From NCBI GenBank assembly GCA_016198885.1, contig JACQHV010000160.1, forward strand, positions 1-8,729: 8,729 nt of DNA. The letters are read 5' to 3'. The translations under genes and the position numbers were made by a program. The notes under the pieces were generated by a model. It did not search any database. It saw only the letters and a list, made by a program, of their open reading frames with translations, and was not told where the DNA came from. This document shows positions 1-6,474 of the stretch, in pieces; positions within the stretch are counted from its first letter, which is position 1, and every line of letters begins with the position of its first letter. This DNA comes from Gammaproteobacteria bacterium. GTDB lineage: Bacteria > Pseudomonadota > Gammaproteobacteria > Eutrophobiales > Eutrophobiaceae.

Positions 1-305
1 TAAGGTATGAAATTAAATCACAAAGTCAATTTACTCCGGATTTTTCAATTAATACAGGCAAGTTCCAGATTTATTCCAGCAGCATGAAACTCAGTCTTGA
101 TTTATTACATGAAGGCGATTTGATAAATTTGCTGAATGATTTAGATAAGATGGCGCTTGGAACGTATAATGTTTCCCAATGCAAATTGACGCGAAAAAAT
201 AAAACAGTTCAACAAAATATTACGAGCGGTAATATAGCAGCGGAATGTGAACTGAAGTGGTTTAATATTAAAAAATCTGATGGCCGTGTAATTAATCTTT
301 CATGA
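1..305 (+). CDS. PilO/MshJ-like pilus assembly protein, C-terminal part (5' end outside window)
   Basis: The frame is open from the left edge and ends at TGA 303-305, giving about 100 residues of a longer protein. The first ATG, at 84, is probably internal, because the residues before it (RYEIKSQSQFTPDFSINTGK and following) look like normal coding sequence. The visible part reads as an alternating strand/helix domain: the run LDLLHEGDLINLLNDLDK followed by YNVSQCKLTR and AAECELKWFNI. This 'helix, then C-x-L-x-R, then A-E-C-x-L-x-W' pattern is what I associate with the C-terminal ferredoxin-like domain of PilO/MshJ/GspM-type inner-membrane assembly proteins that stand upstream of MshK/PilP-like genes. 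The two cysteines could form a disulfide in the periplasm. Its stop overlaps the next gene's ATG (ATGA, 302-305), which indicates translational coupling. The family is inferred from motif pattern and neighbours; the N-terminal membrane anchor that would confirm it is not visible. Confidence 0.65.
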   Translation, partial: RYEIKSQSQFTPDFSINTGKFQIYSSSMKLSLDLLHEGDLINLLNDLDKMALGTYNVSQCKLTRKNKTVQQNITSGNIAAECELKWFNIKKSDGRVINLS

Positions 306-1060
306 CGTACGATATTGATAAACTGATATTGTCATTCCAAACACTGCCCCGAGTGAATACGACGACCCCATGGATGGGGGAGGTAGAGTTGCGCCGGGAG
401 CGGCAACCGAGGGAGCTGGTGAGGAGTCTCAAATCAGATTTCTCGCCAGCAGAAAAATGCTCCCGGCATTTTCTGCACTTCCACCTTCCCTGGTGGTCGC
501 GCTCGAAACAAGGATTTCTCGGTAGCAGAAAAATGCTCCCGGCATTTTCTGCACTTCCACCTTCCTTGGCGGTCGCGCCCGAAATGACAGGGTGCTACTT
601 TTATAATATTTTTCTTATCCCGTCAGTATGTTTATTGCTCGGCATGTCAACAATGAATGTCATGGCTGATGAATTAGGCAGACTGTTTACCACGCCGGCA
701 GAGCGCAATATGCTGGAAAAATTACGCTATGAGGAACCTCGGGAAATTGAAATTCACGATATTATTGTAGAAGAAGAAGTTACAGAAGAAGTAAAAGAAA
801 AACCCGAAATTGGCGGAATTACGATTAATGGACTTGTTTACAGAAAAGGTGGCAAGAGCACTGCCTGGATTAACAATAGCAATACTTATGAGGGTGATTT
901 AAGTAGCCAGTATTTGCGAATCAGCACTGAGAACATAGAACCGGAAAATGTCCAGATAGAAATTCCTGAAAGTGTGACGAAGATCACATTAAAAGTCGGA
1001 GAAACATACGATCCCAATGCTGATAAAGTCACTGATCTGACAGATACTTATAATGAATAA
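302..1060 (+). CDS. MshK/PilP-like periplasmic pilus assembly protein, 5' end interrupted by an in-frame repeat
   Basis: The full frame is 252 codons, starting at an ATG that overlaps the previous stop (ATGA). Residues 1-9 look native. Residues about 10-96 are translation of the 260-bp repeat at 330-589 and look non-coding (rich in Arg, Pro, Trp). From residue 97 a normal secreted protein follows: hydrophobic YNIFLIPSVCLLLGM, a likely signal-peptidase site VMA|DE (121/122), then ELGRLFTTPAERNMLEKLRY, an acidic linker (IVEEEVTEEVKEKPE), and ITINGLVYRKGGKSTAWINN. The pattern 'RLFTTPAER ... NGLV-R-GK-T-WIN' is one I recall from small periplasmic MSHA/type IV pilus proteins beside MshJ-like genes, with a GspC/PilP-type beta fold. 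The best start for a secreted product is ATG 584, inside the repeat end. It gives 158 aa with a 27-aa signal peptide, though no strong ribosome binding site precedes it. The ORF is solid; function and true start are less certain. Confidence 0.65.
   Translation: MTYDIDKLILSFQTLPRVNTTTPWMGEVELRRERQPRELVRSLKSDFSPAEKCSRHFLHFHLPWWSRSKQGFLGSRKMLPAFSALPPSLAVAPEMTGCYFYNIFLIPSVCLLLGMSTMNVMADELGRLFTTPAERNMLEKLRYEEPREIEIHDIIVEEEVTEEVKEKPEIGGITINGLVYRKGGKSTAWINNSNTYEGDLSSQYLRISTENIEPENVQIEIPESVTKITLKVGETYDPNADKVTDLTDTYNE
330..589 (+). repeat. 260-bp non-coding repeat element with TGTCATT ends (MITE-like)
   Basis: The element is bounded by TGTCATTCC (330-338) and GAAATGACA (581-589), which are inverted with respect to each other at 8 of 9 positions. 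Its left half contains the perfect palindrome CCCCAT-GG-ATGGGG (366-379) and the stem GTTGC/GCAAC (388-392 with 403-407). Its right half is two near-identical 72-bp units (437-508 and 513-584). It has no convincing coding character and encodes no transposase, so if it moves it needs an enzyme from elsewhere. Part of it (503-589) recurs inverted at the right window edge with one mismatch in 87, which proves it is dispersed. The exact ends are my estimate from the terminal inversion; I see no clear target-site duplication. Confidence 0.8.
437..584 (+). repeat. Two tandem 72-bp hairpin units inside the repeat element
   Basis: Unit 1 (437-508) and unit 2 (513-584) both begin GATTTCTCG and end CGAAA, with a period of 76 bases. 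They differ only at a few positions, such as CCAGC versus GTAGC near the start and CCTGG versus CTTGG later. Each holds a hairpin: GCAGAAAAATGC, loop TCCCG, GCATTTTCTGC (449-476 and 525-552), an 11-bp stem with one bulged A. In RNA read through the operon both would fold, so they could also affect messenger stability or translation of the gene downstream. Confidence 0.85.
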
Positions 1061-1142
1061 TACTGGTCAGGGCGGAGAGAATCATTTTTTTAATCCATAA
1101 GACATATTTTATTGAGGAAAACCTTTAGAATCTGAAGATAAA

Positions 1143-2960
1143 ATGATGATCAACATAAAGATCAAATACTTACCACATCATGAATCAGGCGCTGCACTGC
1201 TGGCATTTATGCTGATTGTTATCACGGTGTCATCTTTTATGCTCGTATCAGAACTTAATGCAAATATTCAGATTGCCACCGGTGAGGAAGAGACCAGGAC
1301 TGAACTTAATCTGGCAAAACAGGCATTGATCGGGTATGCCATTACCTATCCCGACAAGGTTAATTCGGAGGAAGGGCCCGGTTATCTCCCCTGTCCTGAT
1401 ACCGATGATGACGGCGATTCTGAAGGCAGTTGTTCGAGTGGCGGCAATACTTCCACCGGCAGATTTCCTTATGAAACTTTGGAAATGGAAGAGCTCACAG
1501 ACAGCGATGGTGAACATCTGTGGTATATCCTTTCTGATAATTTCAGAAATAATCCGAAACTCACACCCCTAAACAGTGACACTCCTGGTGAGCTGTCAGT
1601 GAATGGCACAGGCGATATCGTCGCAGTAATTATTGCACCAGGAGCACCCGTATCCGGACAGACAAGGGATAATACCGCACTGAAATCCGTGGCAAATTAC
1701 GGACCAAACACTGTGTCAAATTTTCTCGAAGATGATAACGCGGATCTGGATCTGGACTTTGTAACAAGCGCGGCAGGCGAATTTAATGATCGGCTGGTTA
1801 CCATTACCAGGGCAGAATTAATGAGTGCAGTTGAAAAACGCGTTCTGGGGGAAGTTTCACAAATATTTAATGATTATCAGGACAATTACAGCGCCTTTCC
1901 CTGGTTGAGTCCTTTTTCCAATCCTGCAAATTCCGCCTTCAGGGCCCAGATTAGTACAGACCGGGAAGGCCATCCGCCTTTTCACTGGTCTGATGATCCT
2001 TCAACAATTTCCAACGTGAACCCTTTTACAACCACTGTCAGCCAGAGCTGGGATATTGATTCTGACACGGCGTCCATTTCCATCAGTACACCTGCTTCTG
2101 TCACTACACTCGGCCAGACTTGCCTGGAAAACCTGGATTGCACGGATGCGATCTTTCCAACCCTCACATCTATCACTGCATCATCATCGTGTACATGGAC
2201 TGACCGGGAAACTGCCGATTGCACAAGTGTAACGTTTACTAATGGGCCCGTAGACTGTGATTTTGGCTGCGGACCAGGTACGGGCCAATGCCGGAGACAA
2301 TATACAGTCACCTTTCCTGAATACTCAGGGACAGCGACAATCAACAACCCGACTGCCACGGCATTACGCACCAGGGATGTCACATTGACCGGGAGATTGC
2401 CGACCCAATCAACCGCGATCCAGATAATTGACTCATTCAGGGGTTTAACGCCCTCCGGCCTCTGCCTGTTATCGCATTCTTTTGATAACCAGTCCGGCAG
2501 ACTTTCATTTGATGAGAATACAACCGGTACCATCAGCACAAGCGGTATTCAATATGATCTGGATGTTGATGGCATCGATGATAACGATGATGGAGATTAT
2601 GCGGATGCAGGTGAAGTCTCTCCGGAATTGCCGGAGTGGTTTGTCAAAAATGAGTGGCACCATCTTGTCTATATTGCCTATCCCGCGTCTGAAGCAATTT
2701 CGGGAGGGGCAACCGCCTGTGTACCGGGTACTGACTGTCTTGTTTTGGATGGCGCCGGGGCACCGGATAATGACAAGCGCGCGATTGCAATTATTGCAGG
2801 AGAAGATTTAACGACCGACACAACCCGGCCCAATGGCACCCTTTCGGATTATTTTGAAAGTGAAAACTCAAACGTGGTATCCGATGGTATTTTTGAAATA
2901 AGGCAGGATCCGGATGACACATTTAATGATCAGGTCAAGGTTATTGCCACGTCGCCGTAA
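1143..2960 (+). CDS. Large non-canonical pseudopilin (PilX/GspK-like position), 605 aa
   Basis: The start at 1143 follows GAAGA (1134-1138). The protein opens like a type IV prepilin: short basic leader, ESG, then a long hydrophobic helix (17-37, AALLAFMLIVITVSSFMLV) running into an amphipathic helix. Cleavage would fall after Gly16, but position +5 is Ala instead of Glu, as in some GspK/PilX-type minor pilins. The globular part shows ALIGYA (61-66), YLPCPD (81-86), GRFPYETL (106-113), VAVIIAPG (160-167) and AGEFNDRLVTIT (211-222). Residues 300-440 are beta-rich with eight of the protein's 12 cysteines. An Asp-rich stretch, DLDVDGIDDNDDGD (472-485), resembles calcium-binding loops. Residues 495-602 look like a second copy of the 124-221 region. 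The C-terminus overlaps the next gene by 47 bases. Likely role: minor pilin at the tip of a pilus or pseudopilus. The family is inferred; no single named protein is recognised. Confidence 0.75.
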   Translation: MMINIKIKYLPHHESGAALLAFMLIVITVSSFMLVSELNANIQIATGEEETRTELNLAKQALIGYAITYPDKVNSEEGPGYLPCPDTDDDGDSEGSCSSGGNTSTGRFPYETLEMEELTDSDGEHLWYILSDNFRNNPKLTPLNSDTPGELSVNGTGDIVAVIIAPGAPVSGQTRDNTALKSVANYGPNTVSNFLEDDNADLDLDFVTSAAGEFNDRLVTITRAELMSAVEKRVLGEVSQIFNDYQDNYSAFPWLSPFSNPANSAFRAQISTDREGHPPFHWSDDPSTISNVNPFTTTVSQSWDIDSDTASISISTPASVTTLGQTCLENLDCTDAIFPTLTSITASSSCTWTDRETADCTSVTFTNGPVDCDFGCGPGTGQCRRQYTVTFPEYSGTATINNPTATALRTRDVTLTGRLPTQSTAIQIIDSFRGLTPSGLCLLSHSFDNQSGRLSFDENTTGTISTSGIQYDLDVDGIDDNDDGDYADAGEVSPELPEWFVKNEWHHLVYIAYPASEAISGGATACVPGTDCLVLDGAGAPDNDKRAIAIIAGEDLTTDTTRPNGTLSDYFESENSNVVSDGIFEIRQDPDDTFNDQVKVIATSP

Positions 2961-3720
2961 TCAGGCAAATTTCCCCATGCATTCTGTATCGGGCTTTACT
3001 CTGATTGAATTAGCCATTGTCCTGTTTATCCTGAGTCTGATGTTGGGCGCTCTATTGCCGCCCTTTGCAGCACGGATTGAGCAGGAAGAGCGCAAACAGA
3101 CCCAGGGCCAGTTGGATGAGATTGAAGAGATTATTTACGGATATGCCCTTAAAAATTACTACCTGCCATGTCCTGACTGCCGTGATAATACGGGTAACTG
3201 CGCAGCCGTTACCGCGAACGATGGCGCTGAGGACACTATAGCTGGCGCCGGCACTTCTCTGGTTTGTGCCAGTGAAGCAGGTAATCTGCCCTGGACAACA
3301 TTGGGTATTAAAGGGACTGATGCCTGGGAGGAAATATTTACATACCGTGTCACGGATACATTCGCGGATAGAAATGACAATGCCAATACGGACGGGACAG
3401 GGTGCACGCCGGAGACATTAAATGTTTCCTTCGCCTTGTGTTCCGATGGAGATATTACCATTCTGGACAGTGACGGTGGTTCAAATGTCGCAACTAATGT
3501 ACCAGCCGTTGTTGTATCTCATGGCAGTAATGGTACCGTCACACCCACATCGGTGCATGAACTTGAAAATTATGATGATGGTACCGCCGGAGACACTGAT
3601 GGCACTTTTGTTGACAAGGATTTCAGTCGCGACGTGGCAGGTGAATATGATGATCTAATCATCTGGATATCACCCCACGCACTGAGAAGCAAAATGGTAC
3701 AGGCAGGCATTTTGCCCTGA
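2914..3720 (+). CDS. Type IV prepilin / pseudopilin with canonical GFTLIE signature
   Basis: The motif VSG|FTLIELAIVLFILSLMLG gives a textbook prepilin peptidase site after Gly27, with Glu32 at +5 and a hydrophobic helix to residue 50, then a charged coil (IEQEERKQTQGQLDEIEEII). The globular domain has IYGYALKNYYLPCPDC (74-89), GNLPWTTLGI (123-132), VPAVVVSHGSNG (196-207) and AGEYDDLIIWIS (242-253), ending MVQAGILP. The start at 2914 is preceded by AGGA (2905-2908) at good spacing and gives an arginine-rich 27-aa leader. ATG 2926 and ATG 2977 (leader MHSVSG, more typical in length) are alternatives in the same frame; 2977 has only a weak, distant CAGG. The gene overlaps the large pseudopilin by 47 bases, so the pair is surely co-translated. 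It is processed by the prepilin peptidase at the inner membrane. Whether it is a major or minor subunit cannot be told from here. Confidence 0.88.
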   Translation: MTHLMIRSRLLPRRRNQANFPMHSVSGFTLIELAIVLFILSLMLGALLPPFAARIEQEERKQTQGQLDEIEEIIYGYALKNYYLPCPDCRDNTGNCAAVTANDGAEDTIAGAGTSLVCASEAGNLPWTTLGIKGTDAWEEIFTYRVTDTFADRNDNANTDGTGCTPETLNVSFALCSDGDITILDSDGGSNVATNVPAVVVSHGSNGTVTPTSVHELENYDDGTAGDTDGTFVDKDFSRDVAGEYDDLIIWISPHALRSKMVQAGILP

Positions 3721-3920
3721 ATCAGGGAAGTTCTGATAAGATGTTTTTGTAATTTCGACCCCTTCAACGGAGTTTATCCTGAGCGAAGTCGAAGGACTCA
3801 GGGCGGAGGACTCCAGGAGAAATCCTTGTCTCGACCATCGGGAGAGATCTCCATAAGATCCATCACCATGTTCAGGACGCCTTCGGCGGATTTCCCTCTT
3901 CACTCGAAATGGCAACTTAA
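3721..3920. other. Spacer between convergent pilin and kinase genes
   Basis: These 200 bases lie between the pilin stop (3718-3720) and the kinase stop (3921-3923). Most of the spacer is the modular repeat. The about 30 bases before it (ATCAGGGAAG onward) show no hairpin with a T-tract, so I cannot mark a Rho-independent terminator for either gene. Confidence 0.6.
3752..3910. repeat. 159-bp modular repeat in the convergent spacer
   Basis: The element is bounded by ATTTCGA (3752-3758) and TCGAAAT (3904-3910), an exact 7-base inverted pair. Inside, CCTTCAAC (3761-3768) can pair with GTCGAAGG (3788-3795) at 7 of 8 positions, or CCTGAG (3778-3783) can pair perfectly with CTCAGG (3797-3802). The arm around 3761-3795 is like the CTTCGACTTCGCTCAGGATAA-type dispersed repeats known in many bacterial genomes. 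Positions 3817-3834, read on the minus strand, match 503-520 of the other element at 17 of 18 bases. It lies between the stop codons of two convergent genes and may slow or end transcription from both sides, but no T-run makes it a standard terminator. Confidence 0.65.
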
Positions 3921-5618
3921 TCAGAAATTCCTTGGATCAACACCCTGGTTTTTCCTTGATAATTCAAAACAAACCTTTCCTGTTGTGTTATTTTTCAAGG
4001 TCAGGGAGTAACCGGATGATTCCGCCAGTCCGGCTGCCTGATAAAGACCGATACCCAACCCGTCATTTGATTCCACCGGCTCCTTGAACATTAAGTTAAC
4101 AATATAATCATCTATGGCGGATCCGGTATCACATACCATCACACTGAAATTGTTATTTGAGGTTGCAGTGATTGATATCACTATATCCGGTTCGTTTTTT
4201 CTTTTTGAAATGGCATTTTCCAGGAGATTTTCAGAAACATTATTAAATAAATCAAACGGGATGAGTGGATCGTTCTGGATATCCGATCCGAATACAATAT
4301 TGAATCCCTTGTAATGCGACTTTAATTCCCGCCACCAATCCATGAAATATATTTTGTCCTGATCGGTCTGTTGTGGTGTTTGTAACTTGCTCATAGCGAG
4401 TTCCAGCCGTTGGATAAAATAGGGGAATTGCCTTTTCACGATGATCATGGATTTGGAATCTGTAACCTCTGAGTCCGCCTGCACGATGGTGATCATGGAA
4501 TGCATCGATTGCAGCAAATTCTTGATATCATGAGTAATACGGGCGCCGGTTTCATAAATTGCCTGTAAATGAGTTTGCAGAGACAGTTCACGTTCATAAA
4601 TCTTTGCCTCATAGAAATTTTCGATCAGCTGTATCAGCAGATTACAATGTAATAATAATGCGCCGCCAATGGGCACATGAGTATAAAGCGTTACCGGACT
4701 GTCATTTATAGTGAGATTAATTTCATGCTTTGTGGATACTCCGTAAACGCCTTCTGATTTTGGAAGATTCCACTTCACACCCGCTATCCAGGGCAGTGCA
4801 ACCAGTTTTTCAATCGCTGATTCGAGAAATTTCTCAGCTGATTTATGCTCTTGCCGGAGTTTGGATAATTCAGACAGCCATTGCTCAAAAGGAGTTCCTA
4901 TATTCAACAATGATCTTGACCAGAGTTGCGGCAGACCGCTGAAACCTGCATGTGGCGTCAGCAACAGGCTTATCGCAAGAAGACTGATCCCGATTGCAAA
5001 CAACGTCTGAATCAGGGCTGTAAAATAGTCTGTTCCGTTGTGATACATGAGAACAAGACTCCCCAGGGCCAGGAGACTTGCGAGAAGAGAGGCTGTGATC
5101 GCATGCAGCAGATCTACTGAAAGTACAGTCTTTTCACTCGTTGATTGGGGGAAAAAAGGCAATATCAACGGAAGAACCGGCATTGCATATTTCAGCCAGT
5201 TGTAAACCGGTGTTGACGTTGTAATGGCAAACAAACGGGGGATGCAGCCAATCAATAATTCAGAAACTAGAAATATCATGACAAGAAAATAGAAATTTCG
5301 CTCAATTTGGTTGGTTACAACACGTCCGCCCACCAAACCGATCAACATAATCAGCCAGCCGAACATAAACCACCAGTTGATCCAGTATACGAATGCGAGT
5401 ATTAAACCGATAAATAAAATTCCGTTATACCACACATAGCGTTGATCTCTTCGCTGTACGGGTTGCCAGATAAGGAATAATCCGAGGTGAACAAGAATCA
5501 ATGCCCGTGATAATGGGCTGCCAAAATCCACCCACATGGAAAAATGGAGTAACACAAGCATCAGGGCGAGAATGATATATTCCCGTTTTCTTGTTATAGA
5601 TTGCAGCAAGGCTGACAT
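3921..5618 (-). CDS. Membrane sensor histidine kinase (PrsK-like, with GAF-like region)
   Basis: The 565-aa protein has an N-terminal membrane domain with about seven or eight hydrophobic segments (residues about 14-30, 38-52, 65-97, 109-128, 146-156, 170-192, 200-220). A soluble region of about 240-340 resembles a GAF-type domain (LVALPWIAGVKW, then an LTI-xx-SPVTLYTHV strand pair). The kinase core follows: H-box ARITHDIKNLLQSM with phospho-acceptor His363, N-box SENLLENA (462-469), G1-like CDTG (496-499) and GLGIGLY (520-526). All key catalytic motifs are present, so it should be active. The arrangement 'many TM, GAF, HD-x-KN' is that of PrsK-like sensor kinases. It would autophosphorylate and pass the phosphate to a response regulator, but none is encoded next to it in this window. 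It is divergent from the ABC permease gene, with a 75-base gap. ATG 5616-5618 is the first start in frame; the ribosome binding site is weak. The signal sensed is unknown. Confidence 0.88.
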   Translation of the reverse strand: MSALLQSITRKREYIILALMLVLLHFSMWVDFGSPLSRALILVHLGLFLIWQPVQRRDQRYVWYNGILFIGLILAFVYWINWWFMFGWLIMLIGLVGGRVVTNQIERNFYFLVMIFLVSELLIGCIPRLFAITTSTPVYNWLKYAMPVLPLILPFFPQSTSEKTVLSVDLLHAITASLLASLLALGSLVLMYHNGTDYFTALIQTLFAIGISLLAISLLLTPHAGFSGLPQLWSRSLLNIGTPFEQWLSELSKLRQEHKSAEKFLESAIEKLVALPWIAGVKWNLPKSEGVYGVSTKHEINLTINDSPVTLYTHVPIGGALLLHCNLLIQLIENFYEAKIYERELSLQTHLQAIYETGARITHDIKNLLQSMHSMITIVQADSEVTDSKSMIIVKRQFPYFIQRLELAMSKLQTPQQTDQDKIYFMDWWRELKSHYKGFNIVFGSDIQNDPLIPFDLFNNVSENLLENAISKRKNEPDIVISITATSNNNFSVMVCDTGSAIDDYIVNLMFKEPVESNDGLGIGLYQAAGLAESSGYSLTLKNNTTGKVCFELSRKNQGVDPRNF

Positions 5619-5693
5619 CGGCCAGGAATTAATGATTATGTTGTTCTATAGTATATTAATTGTGCAGGTTATGCCGCTAAAGATAATTTTATT
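5619..5693. promoter_or_regulatory. Divergent promoter region, kinase versus ABC permease
   Basis: This 75-bp AT-rich gap separates two divergent start codons, so both promoters should lie here or just inside the genes. A -10-like TATAGT occurs on the plus strand at 5647-5652 and an overlapping TATACT on the minus strand at 5650-5655. Neither has a good -35 box at 17 bases. The overlap would make the two promoters compete for polymerase if real. This is inference from position and two hexamers only. Confidence 0.35.
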
Positions 5694-6464
5694 ATGAACC
5701 ATCCGGTTTTCACGATCGCCAGATATACTTTTATAGAGGCCATAAAGAATCGCCTGTTTGTATTAATGGTGATTGGACTGATTTGCATTTTTGGATTGAC
5801 GCAATTTATTGGTGAGCTTGCAATTACAGAAACTCAACAGGTGCAGGGCTCATTAATCGGTTTAACAATGCGTTTATACGCAGTATTTATCGTCAGTCTT
5901 TTTATCATTACCAGTATGGTCAGGGAGTTTAATGACAAGACACTAGAGGTGATTATCGCATTACCTATACCAAGATATTTCTATTATTCAGGAAAGCTTC
6001 TTGGATTCTGTTTTCTGTCAGTTATCGCAGCTGTCATTTTAAGTTTGCCCTTATTGTTTTATTCAGAATTTCCACAGGTTTTATTATGGAATGTATCACT
6101 TATTTGTGAGTTATTTATCATAACTGTGCTCTGTCTATTCTGTTTGTTTACCCTGGGACATATTACAACTGCATTCAGTGCAGTAATCGCGTTTTATATC
6201 CTGTCCAGGTGTATTACCACTATACAACTCATCAGCAGTAGTCCGATACTTGAAGCAACCACGCCATCCCAGGAATTCATCAATTTTTTAATCAAAATGA
6301 TTGCATTTGTCCTCCCCGAACTGGATTACTTCACGCAGACACAATGGCTTGTATACAATACAGGCAGCCTTAATGATTTCTTAATCGTGGCGGCACAGAC
6401 CATAATATATACAATCCTGCTTTCCAGTGCGGCCCTGTTTGATCTGTATAGAAAGAATTTCTGA
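5694..6464 (+). CDS. ABC-2 type transporter permease subunit
   Basis: The 256-aa integral membrane protein has six predicted helices at about 21-40, 57-77, 101-122, 133-155, 158-180 and 228-250. Residues 77-104 carry the family hallmark 'RE-x-x-x-KTLE-x-x-x-ALP-x-x-R-x-x-Y-x-SGK-LG' after the second helix, which in NosY/ABC2_membrane proteins is the cytoplasmic coupling segment that meets the ATPase. ABC-2 permeases export lipids, polysaccharides, drugs or copper-system components; nothing here fixes the substrate. It has no nucleotide-binding subunit beside it: upstream is the divergent kinase and downstream a protein of unknown function. It is the first gene of a two-gene unit, its stop lying 10 bases before the next start. 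The start at ATG 5694 follows a weak AAAGA. Function as permease is clear; substrate and partner ATPase are not. Confidence 0.85.
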   Translation: MNHPVFTIARYTFIEAIKNRLFVLMVIGLICIFGLTQFIGELAITETQQVQGSLIGLTMRLYAVFIVSLFIITSMVREFNDKTLEVIIALPIPRYFYYSGKLLGFCFLSVIAAVILSLPLLFYSEFPQVLLWNVSLICELFIITVLCLFCLFTLGHITTAFSAVIAFYILSRCITTIQLISSSPILEATTPSQEFINFLIKMIAFVLPELDYFTQTQWLVYNTGSLNDFLIVAAQTIIYTILLSSAALFDLYRKNF

Positions 6465-6474
6465 AGACAACCTG

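Noticed and set aside
84..305. A complete small 73-aa gene starting at ATG 84
   Set aside because: The frame is open to the window edge and the residues before ATG 84 look coding, so this is the end of a longer gene.
437..584. Possible CRISPR array (two repeats)
   Set aside because: Two 72-bp units with a 4-base gap; repeats too long, spacer far too short, no cas genes.
1982..2539. 185-codon minus-strand ORF
   Set aside because: Lies wholly inside the pseudopilin gene on the other strand; Val/Ser-rich shadow with no motif.
2914..2960. Frameshift joining the pseudopilin and the prepilin into one gene
   Set aside because: The second protein has its own full prepilin signature and ribosome binding site, so the overlap is a normal gene junction.
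3759..3802. Rho-independent terminator for the convergent genes
   Set aside because: Hairpins form but have no following T-run on either strand; better explained as repeat arms.
3670..3915. Minus-strand ORF across the pilin end and spacer repeat
   Set aside because: Most of it is translation of the repeat; no start signal, no recognisable domain.
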